From the NCBI GenBank assembly GCA_018241505.1, contig JAFEDS010000017.1, forward strand, positions 310,001-374,000: a stretch of DNA of 64,000 nucleotides. The letters run 5' to 3'. Position 1 is the stretch's first letter. Each line of letters starts with the position of its first letter. The position numbers and the translations under genes were made by a program. Origin of the DNA: Pseudomonadota bacterium (GTDB taxonomy: Bacteria; Pseudomonadota; Gammaproteobacteria; Steroidobacterales; Steroidobacteraceae). Positions 1 to 7,985 of this stretch are shown here, in pieces. Below the pieces are notes generated by a model that searched no databases, was not told the DNA's origin, and saw nothing but the letters and a program-made list of their open reading frames with translations.

Positions 1-789
1 TTCGGGATTGGCAGCATGTTGACCGCCATCAGCTCGTGGTATGCCCTGACCCTGCCCGCGCTCATGCTCGGCGGCGCCGCCTGGGTGTTGGCTCTCTCGA
101 CTTTCAATGTCACGGTTCAAACCTCGTCGCCGCGCTGGGTGGTCGGTCGAACGGTGGCCATCTATCAGATGGTGACTTTCGGCGGACTGGCCGCCGGCAG
201 TTGGCTTTCGGGCGAGGTGGCCGAAGCGTTCGGCTTGTCCTGGTGCCTGCTGGTCACTGGTGCGCTCATGACCCTCTCGACCGTGCTGGGTCGCTGGCTG
301 GCCCTGCGTCAGCCCGACGGACTCAACCTCGATCCCTCGCGAACCTGGTCCAGCGAAAACCGGGCCCAGCTCGACAGGCTCATTGACACTGGACCGGTGG
401 TGGTGACGGTCGAATATAAAATCGCGGTGGAAGACGCCGAAGCCTTCAGGGTGGCCATGCACGAGTTGAAGCGGATCCGCCGGCGCGACGGTGCCAAACG
501 CTGGTCGCTCATGCAGGACATGGCGGCCCCGGAAATCTGGATCGAGCGCTACCACAGTCCCAACTGGGTGGAGCACCTGCGCCGCCATCACCGGTTCACT
601 GTGGCCGATCGCGAAATCGAGCGCTCCGCGCTCGACTTTCACCAGGGACCGGAGCCTCCGCACATCCGCCACTTGATAGAAAGACGCACGGACGAACCGG
701 TGGGAGAAACGACGGCAACGACCGACCCACATCTGGGGTCGGGCTCGGTCACATTGACGCCTAACGAGGCCCCTGCAGAACCCGGATGA
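1..789 (+). CDS. MFS exporter of the transmembrane secretion effector type, C-terminal part (start lies outside the window)
   Basis: The frame is open from the first base, so the N-terminus is missing. The visible 262 codons begin with alternating hydrophobic helices typical of the last membrane segments of a major facilitator transporter. From about residue 125 they continue into a soluble tail of roughly 100 residues starting VVVTVEYKIAVEDAEAF and containing WIERYHSPNWVEHLRRH. A ferredoxin-like (antibiotic-monooxygenase-type) tail after the membrane part is the known architecture of the MFS_3 / EntS-like branch. The likely role is export of a small molecule across the inner membrane; the substrate cannot be read from the sequence. 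Its 3' end overlaps the 3' end of the opposing FUSC gene by 29 bases. Confidence 0.8.
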   Translation, partial: FGIGSMLTAISSWYALTLPALMLGGAAWVLALSTFNVTVQTSSPRWVVGRTVAIYQMVTFGGLAAGSWLSGEVAEAFGLSWCLLVTGALMTLSTVLGRWLALRQPDGLNLDPSRTWSSENRAQLDRLIDTGPVVVTVEYKIAVEDAEAFRVAMHELKRIRRRDGAKRWSLMQDMAAPEIWIERYHSPNWVEHLRRHHRFTVADREIERSALDFHQGPEPPHIRHLIERRTDEPVGETTATTDPHLGSGSVTLTPNEAPAEPG

Positions 790-1948
790 GATCGTGGAGA
801 TCCTTGCCGAGGGTCTCCAGGAGAAAGTCGAGCGCGTCCAGAGCAGGCGCCCCCACGCCCATGGGCCGTTGCGTCGACGTATCAGGAGCGCTAACGCCAG
901 CACCGACCGCCTCGGCGGCCCACGCGTCAGCGCCGCCCGGCTGGCCGCCGCTCGCGTCAGCGGCCCACGCGTCAGCGCCGCCCGGCTGGCCGCCGCTCGC
1001 GTCAGCGGCCCCAGCGTCAGCGCCACCCGACTGGCCGCCGCTCGCGTCGGCGGCCCCAGCGTCCGCCGCGTGGCGCGCCCGCGCTAACGCCTGCGAAGCC
1101 GCGTCGAGCGCTTCCCGGCTGCGCGCCAGCGCCCCCGACTCCGGCTCCAACATCCCATCCGCCAGGTCCCGGCACACACTGTGAACGGCCTGCGCGTATT
1201 TCAACGCGCTCGTTCGCCGCACCCCACTGCCCACTACCCTTCCTACAAACATCGAGTCCTGCTGCAAGCGGCTCAACAACCGAACCATGCGAGCCTGCGC
1301 TCGGGTCACACCTCTCTTGGTCACTATCAGGACACCCAGGTCGCGCAGATCACGCCGAATGTCATCGTGCATGGCATCCAACTTCGCAGCGTCGCGTTTC
1401 TCGTCGAACGCGCCTTCCAGAGCAGCACCGATGCGTGTCAGGATGGATGCAGCCCTTCGGAAAATACGGCCATGGCCGCGCGATGGCAGCACCGAAAGGC
1501 CCACGACCGTGCTCGACATCGACCCGATAGTGATCTGCAGGAGCCGCAGCAGCGCCACGTGAAACGGTGAAACCAACGTCGACGTCGAAGACAGCAGAAT
1601 CACCGCCGCAACTGGCGCGGTGCGGAACTCTTCAAACGCGGTAATGAAAAGACTCAGCGGGATCATCGCCACCGCCAGCAACGCGATTTCGGGCACGTGC
1701 CAGGCTCGCGCACCAATGACGCCCATCGCAACAGCCGAGCCAAACACGGTACCTATCAAGCGACTCCTGCCCGCCCTGCCGGAGCCTCCGGCGCCGGGAC
1801 GCGAAACGATGAGCGCGCTGAGCACAGCCCAATACGTCTCAGGCAGATGACACAACATCGACACTGCCGCCGCGAGCACCGTCGAGATCACCATCCGCAG
1901 TGCATCAGGCCAATCCTCGCGCAATGCAGCCAGCCGTTTAATCAACAT
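761..1948 (-). CDS. FUSC-family inner-membrane transporter (aromatic-acid/drug efflux type)
   Basis: The 395-residue product has two clusters of hydrophobic helices in the first 165 residues, including the motif SALIVSRPGAGGSGRAGRSRL typical of FUSC/AaeB-like proteins (a conserved membrane-exit loop). A long cytoplasmic region follows. Full-length FUSC proteins usually have two such membrane blocks, so this is a half-size member. Near the C-terminus (about residues 297-343) there is an Ala/Gly/Asp-rich tandem repeat, described separately. It starts inside the marR gene (11-base overlap), so the two are translationally coupled and probably co-regulated by MarR. The substrate is unknown; weak aromatic acids are a reasonable guess. 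Confidence 0.8.
   Translation of the reverse strand: MLIKRLAALREDWPDALRMVISTVLAAAVSMLCHLPETYWAVLSALIVSRPGAGGSGRAGRSRLIGTVFGSAVAMGVIGARAWHVPEIALLAVAMIPLSLFITAFEEFRTAPVAAVILLSSTSTLVSPFHVALLRLLQITIGSMSSTVVGLSVLPSRGHGRIFRRAASILTRIGAALEGAFDEKRDAAKLDAMHDDIRRDLRDLGVLIVTKRGVTRAQARMVRLLSRLQQDSMFVGRVVGSGVRRTSALKYAQAVHSVCRDLADGMLEPESGALARSREALDAASQALARARHAADAGAADASGGQSGGADAGAADASGGQPGGADAWAADASGGQPGGADAWAAEAVGAGVSAPDTSTQRPMGVGAPALDALDFLLETLGKDLHDLIRVLQGPR
917..1061 (-). repeat. 45-base in-frame tandem repeat inside the FUSC gene
   Basis: About 3.2 copies of a 45-base unit begin at 917, 962, 1007 and 1052. The first two copies are identical and the later ones carry point changes. Because 45 is a multiple of three the repeat encodes a 15-residue unit (ADASGGQPGGADAWA) without disturbing the frame. 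The encoded stretch is small, flexible and acidic, and is probably an unstructured linker or tail. Confidence 0.9.
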
Positions 1949-2363
1949 CTGCCAGGCGCTCCAACAGCTTCGCCGCCAATCTCAGGAGCTCCCGCTCCGT
2001 GTCGGAAAGCTCCCCTTCCATGGCCTCGGCCAGCCACGCGTCTCGTGCCTGCATATCCCCCGTCAGGGCCGCCCGGCCCTCCGCGGTAATTTCCAGGATC
2101 TGCCGCCGGCCATCCTCCGGGTCGGGACGGCGACTGATCAGCCTCTCAGCCACGAGCTCGGCGACCACGCGGGTCAGGGACTGCGGCTGGATGCGTTCCA
2201 GGTCCGCGAGATCCGCCGCGGTAGCCGGTCCGCGCCGATACAACTGCCCCAAAAGAGTCAATTTCGTGGCGCTGAGGCTGTTGGGAGGCCGCTGGGCGCG
2301 CAGCCGCCGCCCCAGGGCCCCGACCGCACGACGGACATTGCTCGCCGCCTCAAACGGATTCAT
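1938..2363 (-). CDS. MarR-family transcriptional regulator
   Basis: This 141-residue protein has the winged-helix layout of MarR proteins: a recognition region around residues 45-75 (ATAADLADLERIQPQSLTRVV) followed by a wing with the family signature DPEDGRRQILEITAEG at about residues 82-97. Its C-terminal helices would form the dimer interface. It is the first gene of a two-gene operon with the FUSC transporter, the usual arrangement of a ligand-sensing repressor that controls its own efflux pump. A perfect 14-base palindrome touching its start codon, and a near copy 53 bases upstream, are the likely operators. No clear Shine-Dalgarno precedes the ATG. Confidence 0.9.
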   Translation of the reverse strand: MNPFEAASNVRRAVGALGRRLRAQRPPNSLSATKLTLLGQLYRRGPATAADLADLERIQPQSLTRVVAELVAERLISRRPDPEDGRRQILEITAEGRAALTGDMQARDAWLAEAMEGELSDTERELLRLAAKLLERLADVD

Positions 2364-2376
2364 AAGCTATAGCTTA
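2362..2376. promoter_or_regulatory. Probable MarR operator 1 (perfect palindrome)
   Basis: TAAGCTATAGCTTA at 2363-2376 is a perfect 14-base palindrome that begins at the marR start codon. AT-rich palindromes of this size in front of a marR gene are classic self-binding sites. Binding here would block transcription of marR-FUSC. Confidence 0.65.
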
Positions 2377-2414
2377 CTATATTTCCACTAAATCACCATC
2401 AATCACTGAAATTA

Positions 2415-2426
2415 ATAAGTTATAGC
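2415..2426. promoter_or_regulatory. Probable MarR operator 2 (degenerate copy)
   Basis: ATAAGTTATAGC matches 11 of 12 bases of ATAAGCTATAGC at 2362-2373. It sits 53 bases away, close to five helical turns, so two dimers could lie on the same face. It also lies just in front of the rightward GGDEF-EAL gene, so that gene may share the control. Confidence 0.5.
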
Positions 2427-2451
2427 GTTGTAAATAATTTCGTCATATTCT

Positions 2452-4659
2452 GTGACGGACCCCCGACCGCCGAGCCCGGGCGGTTGCTACGTTGCATCAA
2501 CCAACACAGCAGCCGTCATGACCACAGCCGCCTCGATCATTCCTTTGCCGCAACCTCCAGGGACCGAGAATCCCCAGGACGTCGCGCGCATGTTGAAGAC
2601 GCTGCTAGCCAGTGTGGACGGCATGGTCTATCGGCGGCGCCTGGATCCGGACTGGACCATGGAGTTCGTCAGCAGTGGTTGTGTGCGCGTGACGGGTCAT
2701 CATCCCGGCGATCTGCTGTTCAACAATCGGGTCGCGTACGGTGAGTTGGTCATTGCGGACGATCGGATGTGGGTGCGCGAAGCCATCGCCTGCGCGGTGA
2801 GCGAGTTCCGCTCATTCGACCTCGAATACCGCATTACGCACTGCGACGGCAGCACGCGCTGGGTGTGGGAACGCGGCACCGGCATCTCCGACGAGCACGG
2901 CCGGCCGATCGCAATCGAAGGGCTCGTCCAGGACATCACCAAGCGCAAGCACGCCGAGCATGCCTTGCGGGAAGCCGAGCGCCGCTATCACGGGTTGTTT
3001 GACAACGCGATTGAAGGGATCTTCCGCACGACACTGGATGGTCACTTCGTCGATGCCAACCCCGCATTGGCCCATATCTATGGCTACGACTCCGCCGAAG
3101 AGCTGTTGGTCTCGTTTCTCAATGTCGGCACGCAGTTGTACGTTGAAAAGCAGCGGCGCGAAGAATTCGTCAGCATCATGAGCGCCCGAGGCTCCGTCAC
3201 AGGCTTCGAGTCCCAGGTCTATCGCAAGAGCGGCGAGATCATCTGGATCTCGGAGAATGCGCGCGCCGTGTTCGCCGAGGACGGCACACCGATCGGCTAT
3301 GAAGGAACGGTCGAGGACATCACGGAACGCCGCCACTACCAGGTCCGGATCGAGCACCAGGCCAACTACGACACCCTGACCGGCCTCGCCAACCGAGCCC
3401 TGCTGCAGGACCGGTTGCAACAGGCCCTGCTCACCGCCGCGAGCTCAGGGCGGCGCGTGGCGGTCGCCTTCGTGGATCTCGACCGCTTCAAGTTCATCAA
3501 TGACAGCCTGGGGCACCACGTTGGCGATGAGTTGTTGAAAGCCGTTGCCGCGCGCCTGAAGTCCTGCGTGCGCGACTGCGATACGGTGGCACGCCTCGGT
3601 GGCGACGAGTTCGTACTACTCATCAACGGCCACACGGGTCCCGAGTACGTGCGCCAGTTGATGGAGAAGATGCTCGCGGCCGTGGCACAACCCTGGGTCA
3701 TCGAACAAGGGGAGTTCCTCGTCAGTTGCAGCATCGGTGTGGCACTTCACCCGGATGACGGCGCAGAGGCATTGACCTTGTTGAAACACGCCGACTCGGC
3801 GATGTATCGCGCCAAGGACAACGGCCGCAGCAACTTCCAGTTCTTTACGCATGAGCTGAACGCGTTGATGACGGAGCAGCTCGAGCTGGAAACACATCTG
3901 CGGCGCGCGTTGGAGCGCAACCAGTTCGTGCTTCGCTACCAGCCGCGCGTGCACCTGGCCACGGGACAGATTGTCGGCGCGGAGGCGTTGCTGCGGTGGC
4001 GGATCCCACAGCGAGGCACTGTGCCGCCCATGCGCTTTATCAGTCTCGCGGAGGAAACCGGTCTGATTGTGCCGATCGGCAAATGGGTGTTGCAGACTGC
4101 CTGCGCGCAGAACAAGGCTTGGCAGGACGCGGGCCTGCCGCCGATCGTCGTTTCAGTCAACGTGTCGCCGCGCCAGTTTCGTCACGAAAGCCTGGTCCAC
4201 GTCGTGGCCGAAGTGTTGCAGTCAACGGGGCTGCAGCCGCGCTTCCTGGAGCTCGAGCTGACGGAAAGCATGGTCATGGACGATGCGCCCAAACTGGTGG
4301 CCATGCTCGATGAGTTGAAGGAGCTGGGCGTCAAGATTGCCGTCGATGACTTCGGCACCGGCTATTCGAGCCTGTCGTACCTGAAGCGCTTCCCCGTGGA
4401 CCGCCTGAAGGTCGACCGCTCTTTTGTTGAGAACATGACCACCGAAGCGGACGACGCCACCATTGTCCGAACGATCATTGCCCTCGGCCACAACCTCGGT
4501 CTGAAGGTGGTGGCCGAGGGCGTCGAGACTGCCCAGCAGGCGCGCGCCCTGCGCGCCTATCAGTGCGATGAAGCGCAGGGATTCCTGTTTGCTCGCGCCG
4601 TCTCCTCGTACACGCTGCCGAAGCTCATCACCAGATCGATACCCGGTCGGCGGGTTTGA
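2452..4659 (+). CDS. PAS-PAS-GGDEF-EAL cyclic-di-GMP signalling protein
   Basis: The protein is 735 residues with two PAS domains (about 50-165 and 175-295), a GGDEF domain (about 300-465) with an intact RLGGDEFVLL active-site motif, and an EAL domain (about 485-725). The EAL domain keeps its signature AEALLRWR, the metal-binding DDFGTGYSS motif and the VDRSFV helix, so both synthesis and hydrolysis of c-di-GMP look chemically possible. No membrane segment or signal peptide is seen; it is cytoplasmic and the PAS domains probably sense a ligand or redox state. The start used is GTG 2452; ATG 2518 is an equally reasonable alternative because neither has a good ribosome-binding site. Its end overlaps the opposing M13 peptidase by 32 bases. 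Confidence 0.92.
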   Translation: MTDPRPPSPGGCYVASTNTAAVMTTAASIIPLPQPPGTENPQDVARMLKTLLASVDGMVYRRRLDPDWTMEFVSSGCVRVTGHHPGDLLFNNRVAYGELVIADDRMWVREAIACAVSEFRSFDLEYRITHCDGSTRWVWERGTGISDEHGRPIAIEGLVQDITKRKHAEHALREAERRYHGLFDNAIEGIFRTTLDGHFVDANPALAHIYGYDSAEELLVSFLNVGTQLYVEKQRREEFVSIMSARGSVTGFESQVYRKSGEIIWISENARAVFAEDGTPIGYEGTVEDITERRHYQVRIEHQANYDTLTGLANRALLQDRLQQALLTAASSGRRVAVAFVDLDRFKFINDSLGHHVGDELLKAVAARLKSCVRDCDTVARLGGDEFVLLINGHTGPEYVRQLMEKMLAAVAQPWVIEQGEFLVSCSIGVALHPDDGAEALTLLKHADSAMYRAKDNGRSNFQFFTHELNALMTEQLELETHLRRALERNQFVLRYQPRVHLATGQIVGAEALLRWRIPQRGTVPPMRFISLAEETGLIVPIGKWVLQTACAQNKAWQDAGLPPIVVSVNVSPRQFRHESLVHVVAEVLQSTGLQPRFLELELTESMVMDDAPKLVAMLDELKELGVKIAVDDFGTGYSSLSYLKRFPVDRLKVDRSFVENMTTEADDATIVRTIIALGHNLGLKVVAEGVETAQQARALRAYQCDEAQGFLFARAVSSYTLPKLITRSIPGRRV

Positions 4660-6712
4660 TAAACAGCTTGTCGGTCGGCTGCACATCGAAAGCCTGGTAC
4701 CAGGCATCGATGTTGGGCAGCGGCCCGTTCACCCGGAACTGGGCCGGGCTGTGCACATCCGACAACACGATCTCGCGCAGCACCCCGTCACGATACTTCG
4801 TCCGCCACACCTGGGCCCATGACAGGAAGAAGCGCTGATCGCCCGTCAGACCGTCGATCACCGGTGCCGGCTGGCCCTTCAACTGCAAGTGATAGGCGTG
4901 ATACGCCATGTTGAGTCCACCCAGGTCGCCGATGTTCTCGCCAATGGTGTTGGCACCGTTCACCTTTAAGCCGGGCAGTGCCTCGAATGCGGAGAATTGC
5001 GCAATCAGGCGGTCCGTACGCTTGGTGAACTCCGCGGCATCCTGCTGCGTCCACCAGTCCTTCAAGCTGCCGTCCGGTCCGAACTTGCGGCCCTGGTCAT
5101 CAAACCCATGGCCGATCTCGTGTCCGATCACGGCCCCGATACCGCCGTAATTCACGGCCGCGTCCGCCTTCGGATCAAAGAACGGCGGCTGCAGGATGGC
5201 CGCCGGGAAGACAATCTCGTTGTTGAGCGGGTTGTAGTAGGCATTGATCTCCTGCGGCGTCATCTGCCACTCATCGCGATCGACCGGCTTGTCCAGCCGC
5301 GCAACCTGGTAACGCCAGTGCCACACCGCGGCGCGGCGCACATTGCCAATCAGGTCGTTGCGCTGCACCTCGAGGCCCGAATAATCCTTCCAGTGATCCG
5401 GATAGCCGATTTTCGGTGTGAAGGTCGCAAGCTTTTCATGGGCGCGCGCCTTCGTTTGCGCTGTCATCCAGTCGAGCTGATCGATGCGTTCGCTGAGCGC
5501 GGCACGCAGGTTGGTGACGAGCTGCTGCATCATCGCCTTGGATTCGGGCGGAAAATACTTCTCCACATACAACTGCCCGACCTGCTCGCCAAGAGAGTCA
5601 TTCACCACATCCACGGCGCGCTTCCAACGCTCGCGCTGTTCCGGCTGGCCGCGCAGCGTCCGGCCGTAGAAATCGAAGCGCGCATCGTCGAAGCGCTTCG
5701 GCAGGTACGGCGCATGATCGCTGAGATAGTGGAACGTCAGGTAGGCCTTGAGTGTCGGCAGCGCGGTCTTGTTGTACAGAGCCGCCAGGTCCTTGATGGC
5801 ATCGATCTCACTCAGGACCAGGTTCTGGCGCGAGCCGACCTCGGACGCGGCGAAGAATGCCTGCCAGGGAAAGCCCGGCGCATAGGCCAACAGTTGGGTT
5901 TTCGTCCGCGGATTGTAAGCCTTGTCCACATCGCGCCGCTTCTCGATGGGCCATTGCAGCTTCGCCACCGCCGTCTCGAACACCATGATGTCGTGCGCCT
6001 TGGCGCGCGGCTCCGGGATCTCGGCGAGCTGCAGAATGTTCTCAACATACGCTGTGTACTTTTCGCGGATGTCGCGCAGCTTCGGATCATCCTTCAAGTA
6101 GTAGTCACGATCCGGCAGACCCAGGCGGGACTGACTGATGACCACGGAATAACGATCGGGATTGCGCAGATCCGGCGGCAGGTCGATATCAAACAACGAG
6201 GCAAAGCCCGGCAACCCGAACAGAGTCGCCACGTCCTGCCGCGAATGCGCGGCCGAAATCCGCTTTAGATCGTCCTGGATCGCCGTGAGCCCATTGGCCT
6301 CAATGGTTGCCTGGTCCATGAACGCGGCGTAGTAGTCGCCGATTTTCTGCGCGGGCGTGCCGGCGGCCGCCTGCGATGCGGCCGCGGCCTCGATGATCTC
6401 GTGCACGCGCTTTTTCGACAGCTCATCGAGCTCATGGAAAGCACCGAAGCTGGAGCGGTCGGCGGGAATCTGGAAATGATCGAGCCAGTTGCCGCTGGCA
6501 TAGACATTGAAGTCCTCACCCGGTCTGACCTGCGGCTTGCCGGCGGTCGGGTCGAGGCCAAAATCACCAATGGCGGCCTTCGGCACCTGCGGTGCCGGTG
6601 GTTCGGGAGTGGTCATAGCGGCAGCCACGGGTTTCTCCTGGGGCGGCTGGGAGGTGCAAGCTGCCAGCGAAGCCAACAGCACTGCAGACACTAGTTTGGA
6701 ACGCAACACCAT
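4628..6712 (-). CDS. M13-family (neprilysin-like) zinc metallopeptidase, lipoprotein
   Basis: The 694-residue product starts with a lipoprotein signal ending LASLAAC (Cys19), so it should be anchored in the outer or inner membrane facing the periplasm. M13 hallmarks are all present: the NAYYNPLNNEIVFPA substrate-binding motif, the zinc motif HEIGHGFDDQG at about residue 530 and the third zinc ligand in GENIGDLGG at about residue 592. Length fits full bacterial M13 enzymes, which cleave oligopeptides. The usual C-terminal CxVW signature is replaced by RVSIW, lacking the Cys; the fold should tolerate this. It lies 21 bases downstream of the nitroreductase gene and is probably co-transcribed with it. 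Confidence 0.93.
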   Translation of the reverse strand: MVLRSKLVSAVLLASLAACTSQPPQEKPVAAAMTTPEPPAPQVPKAAIGDFGLDPTAGKPQVRPGEDFNVYASGNWLDHFQIPADRSSFGAFHELDELSKKRVHEIIEAAAASQAAAGTPAQKIGDYYAAFMDQATIEANGLTAIQDDLKRISAAHSRQDVATLFGLPGFASLFDIDLPPDLRNPDRYSVVISQSRLGLPDRDYYLKDDPKLRDIREKYTAYVENILQLAEIPEPRAKAHDIMVFETAVAKLQWPIEKRRDVDKAYNPRTKTQLLAYAPGFPWQAFFAASEVGSRQNLVLSEIDAIKDLAALYNKTALPTLKAYLTFHYLSDHAPYLPKRFDDARFDFYGRTLRGQPEQRERWKRAVDVVNDSLGEQVGQLYVEKYFPPESKAMMQQLVTNLRAALSERIDQLDWMTAQTKARAHEKLATFTPKIGYPDHWKDYSGLEVQRNDLIGNVRRAAVWHWRYQVARLDKPVDRDEWQMTPQEINAYYNPLNNEIVFPAAILQPPFFDPKADAAVNYGGIGAVIGHEIGHGFDDQGRKFGPDGSLKDWWTQQDAAEFTKRTDRLIAQFSAFEALPGLKVNGANTIGENIGDLGGLNMAYHAYHLQLKGQPAPVIDGLTGDQRFFLSWAQVWRTKYRDGVLREIVLSDVHSPAQFRVNGPLPNIDAWYQAFDVQPTDKLFIKPADRVSIW

Positions 6713-6733
6713 TTAAGTTTTCTCCGGCTCAAT

Positions 6734-7297
6734 TCAGCGAGCGGGCCAGGTCTGTACGTACTCGCGCCAGTCGGGTCTCGGCAGATTGCCAGGACCTTCG
6801 GCGTCCGTTCCCATGTACAGAAACCCTACGATGGCATCCTTCGACTCGAGCCCCAGTGACCGCTTGACCCCGTCATCGTAGGCGGGCCCCCCAGTCTTCC
6901 ACACGGCGTTGAAACCCAAAGCGAACGTCGCGTGCAACATGTTTTGTGCGGCGGCTCCCGCGGACAGAATCTGCTCAATGGGAGGAATTTTACCCTCGGG
7001 GGTAATCACCGCCGCCACCGCCACAATGAGCGGCGCACGAAACGCCTTGCGACGCTCGCGTTCCAAAGCTTCATCGGAAACTGAAGCCTTGGTACGACGC
7101 AGGTGATCGGCAAGAAGCTCGCCGAAGGCGGCCCGGTCTTCGGAACGGATCACAATGAAGCGCCACGGCCGCATTCTTCCATGATCGGGCGCCCGCGTGG
7201 CGCTCTCGAGTATCAGCCCCAGGGTCGCCTCATCGGGCGCCGGCTCCACGAGTGAGCGGCCCGAATAGCGTTGCAACAGGGCGTCAATGGCTTGCAT
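6734..7297 (-). CDS. Nitroreductase-family flavoprotein (YdjA-like)
   Basis: The 187-residue product has the FMN-binding signatures of the small nitroreductase branch: RYSGRSLVEPAPD at the N-terminus, APDHGRMRPWRFIVI at about 33-48, and GAAAQNMLHATFALGFNAVW at about 120-140. YdjA-type enzymes are FMN-dependent oxidoreductases of uncertain physiological substrate. I place the start at ATG 7297 (MQAIDALLQRYSGRS), where family homology begins; a longer open frame to 7696 runs over the divergent methyltransferase gene and is not credible. It is divergent from the DUF938 gene with 60 bases between starts. Confidence 0.9.
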   Translation of the reverse strand: MQAIDALLQRYSGRSLVEPAPDEATLGLILESATRAPDHGRMRPWRFIVIRSEDRAAFGELLADHLRRTKASVSDEALERERRKAFRAPLIVAVAAVITPEGKIPPIEQILSAGAAAQNMLHATFALGFNAVWKTGGPAYDDGVKRSLGLESKDAIVGFLYMGTDAEGPGNLPRPDWREYVQTWPAR

Positions 7298-7357
7298 GAG
7301 ACTCGATACCTTCTTTTGAGAGAGGAACTGGGGGCTATTGTCGCGCAGAATCGCCGC

Positions 7358-7954
7358 ATGGAATATGTGGTCTCCGATGCGGCCGAGCGCAACAAAGAAC
7401 CCATTCTCCACGTTGTGGCGCCCGTATTGTCGCAGACGCAACGTGTACTGGAGATCGGCAGCGGTACAGGTACCCACGCGCTCCTGTTTTCCGCGCGCCT
7501 GCCGCACCTGAGTTGGCAACCGACCGACATGGGCGACTATCTGCCTGCGCTGCGCGAGCGGCTGCGCCAGGAAGGCGGTGCAAACCTCCTTCCGGTCGTG
7601 GAGCTCGATGTTCGCAGGCATCCGTGGCCGGTCGGCGAAGTCGACGCCATCTACAGTGCCAACACACTTCACATCATGAGTTGGAGCTCGGTGCACGATT
7701 TTTTCAAGGGCGTCGGACAGGTACTCACGCGCCCTGGATTACTGTGCATATATGGGCCGTTCCGCTACGGCGAGCGCTACACCAGCGACAGCAACGCAAG
7801 ATTCGATCAGTTTCTTAAGAACCGCGATCCCGACAGCGGCCTGCGTGATGCCTATGAAGTGGACCGCCTCGCGCGGGAACAGGGACTCGAGCTGATAGCG
7901 GACCACGCGATGCCCGCCAACAACCAGTTGCGGATCTGGCGGCGCCCGCCCTGA
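7358..7954 (+). CDS. DUF938 family SAM-dependent methyltransferase-like protein
   Basis: The 198-residue protein opens with SDAAERNKEPILHVVAPVL, typical of DUF938, followed by the SAM-binding loop VLEIGSGTGTHALLFS at about residues 28-43 and the later motif DAIYSANTLHIMSW. This is a class I methyltransferase fold; the acceptor is unknown. I chose ATG 7358 because the conserved N-terminus starts there; the open frame extends upstream to 7271 but would overlap the divergent nitroreductase start. The egtB gene follows after 31 bases in the same direction, so the two may be co-transcribed. This is not EgtD, which is much longer. Confidence 0.85.
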   Translation: MEYVVSDAAERNKEPILHVVAPVLSQTQRVLEIGSGTGTHALLFSARLPHLSWQPTDMGDYLPALRERLRQEGGANLLPVVELDVRRHPWPVGEVDAIYSANTLHIMSWSSVHDFFKGVGQVLTRPGLLCIYGPFRYGERYTSDSNARFDQFLKNRDPDSGLRDAYEVDRLAREQGLELIADHAMPANNQLRIWRRPP

Positions 7955-7985
7955 GGCGGCATAGAACTTGCGGGCCCGGTGACCC

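Noticed and set aside
917-1061. CRISPR-like repeat
   Set aside because: Units are directly adjacent without spacers and encode an in-frame peptide repeat.
4997-6268. Rightward open frame of 423 codons antisense to the M13 peptidase
   Set aside because: It has no recognisable domain, is rich in Arg/Leu/His as expected of a GC-rich antisense frame, and lies wholly over a gene with clear catalytic motifs.
7298-7696. N-terminal extension of the nitroreductase
   Set aside because: It would overlap the divergent DUF938 gene and lacks homology; the family start is at 7297.
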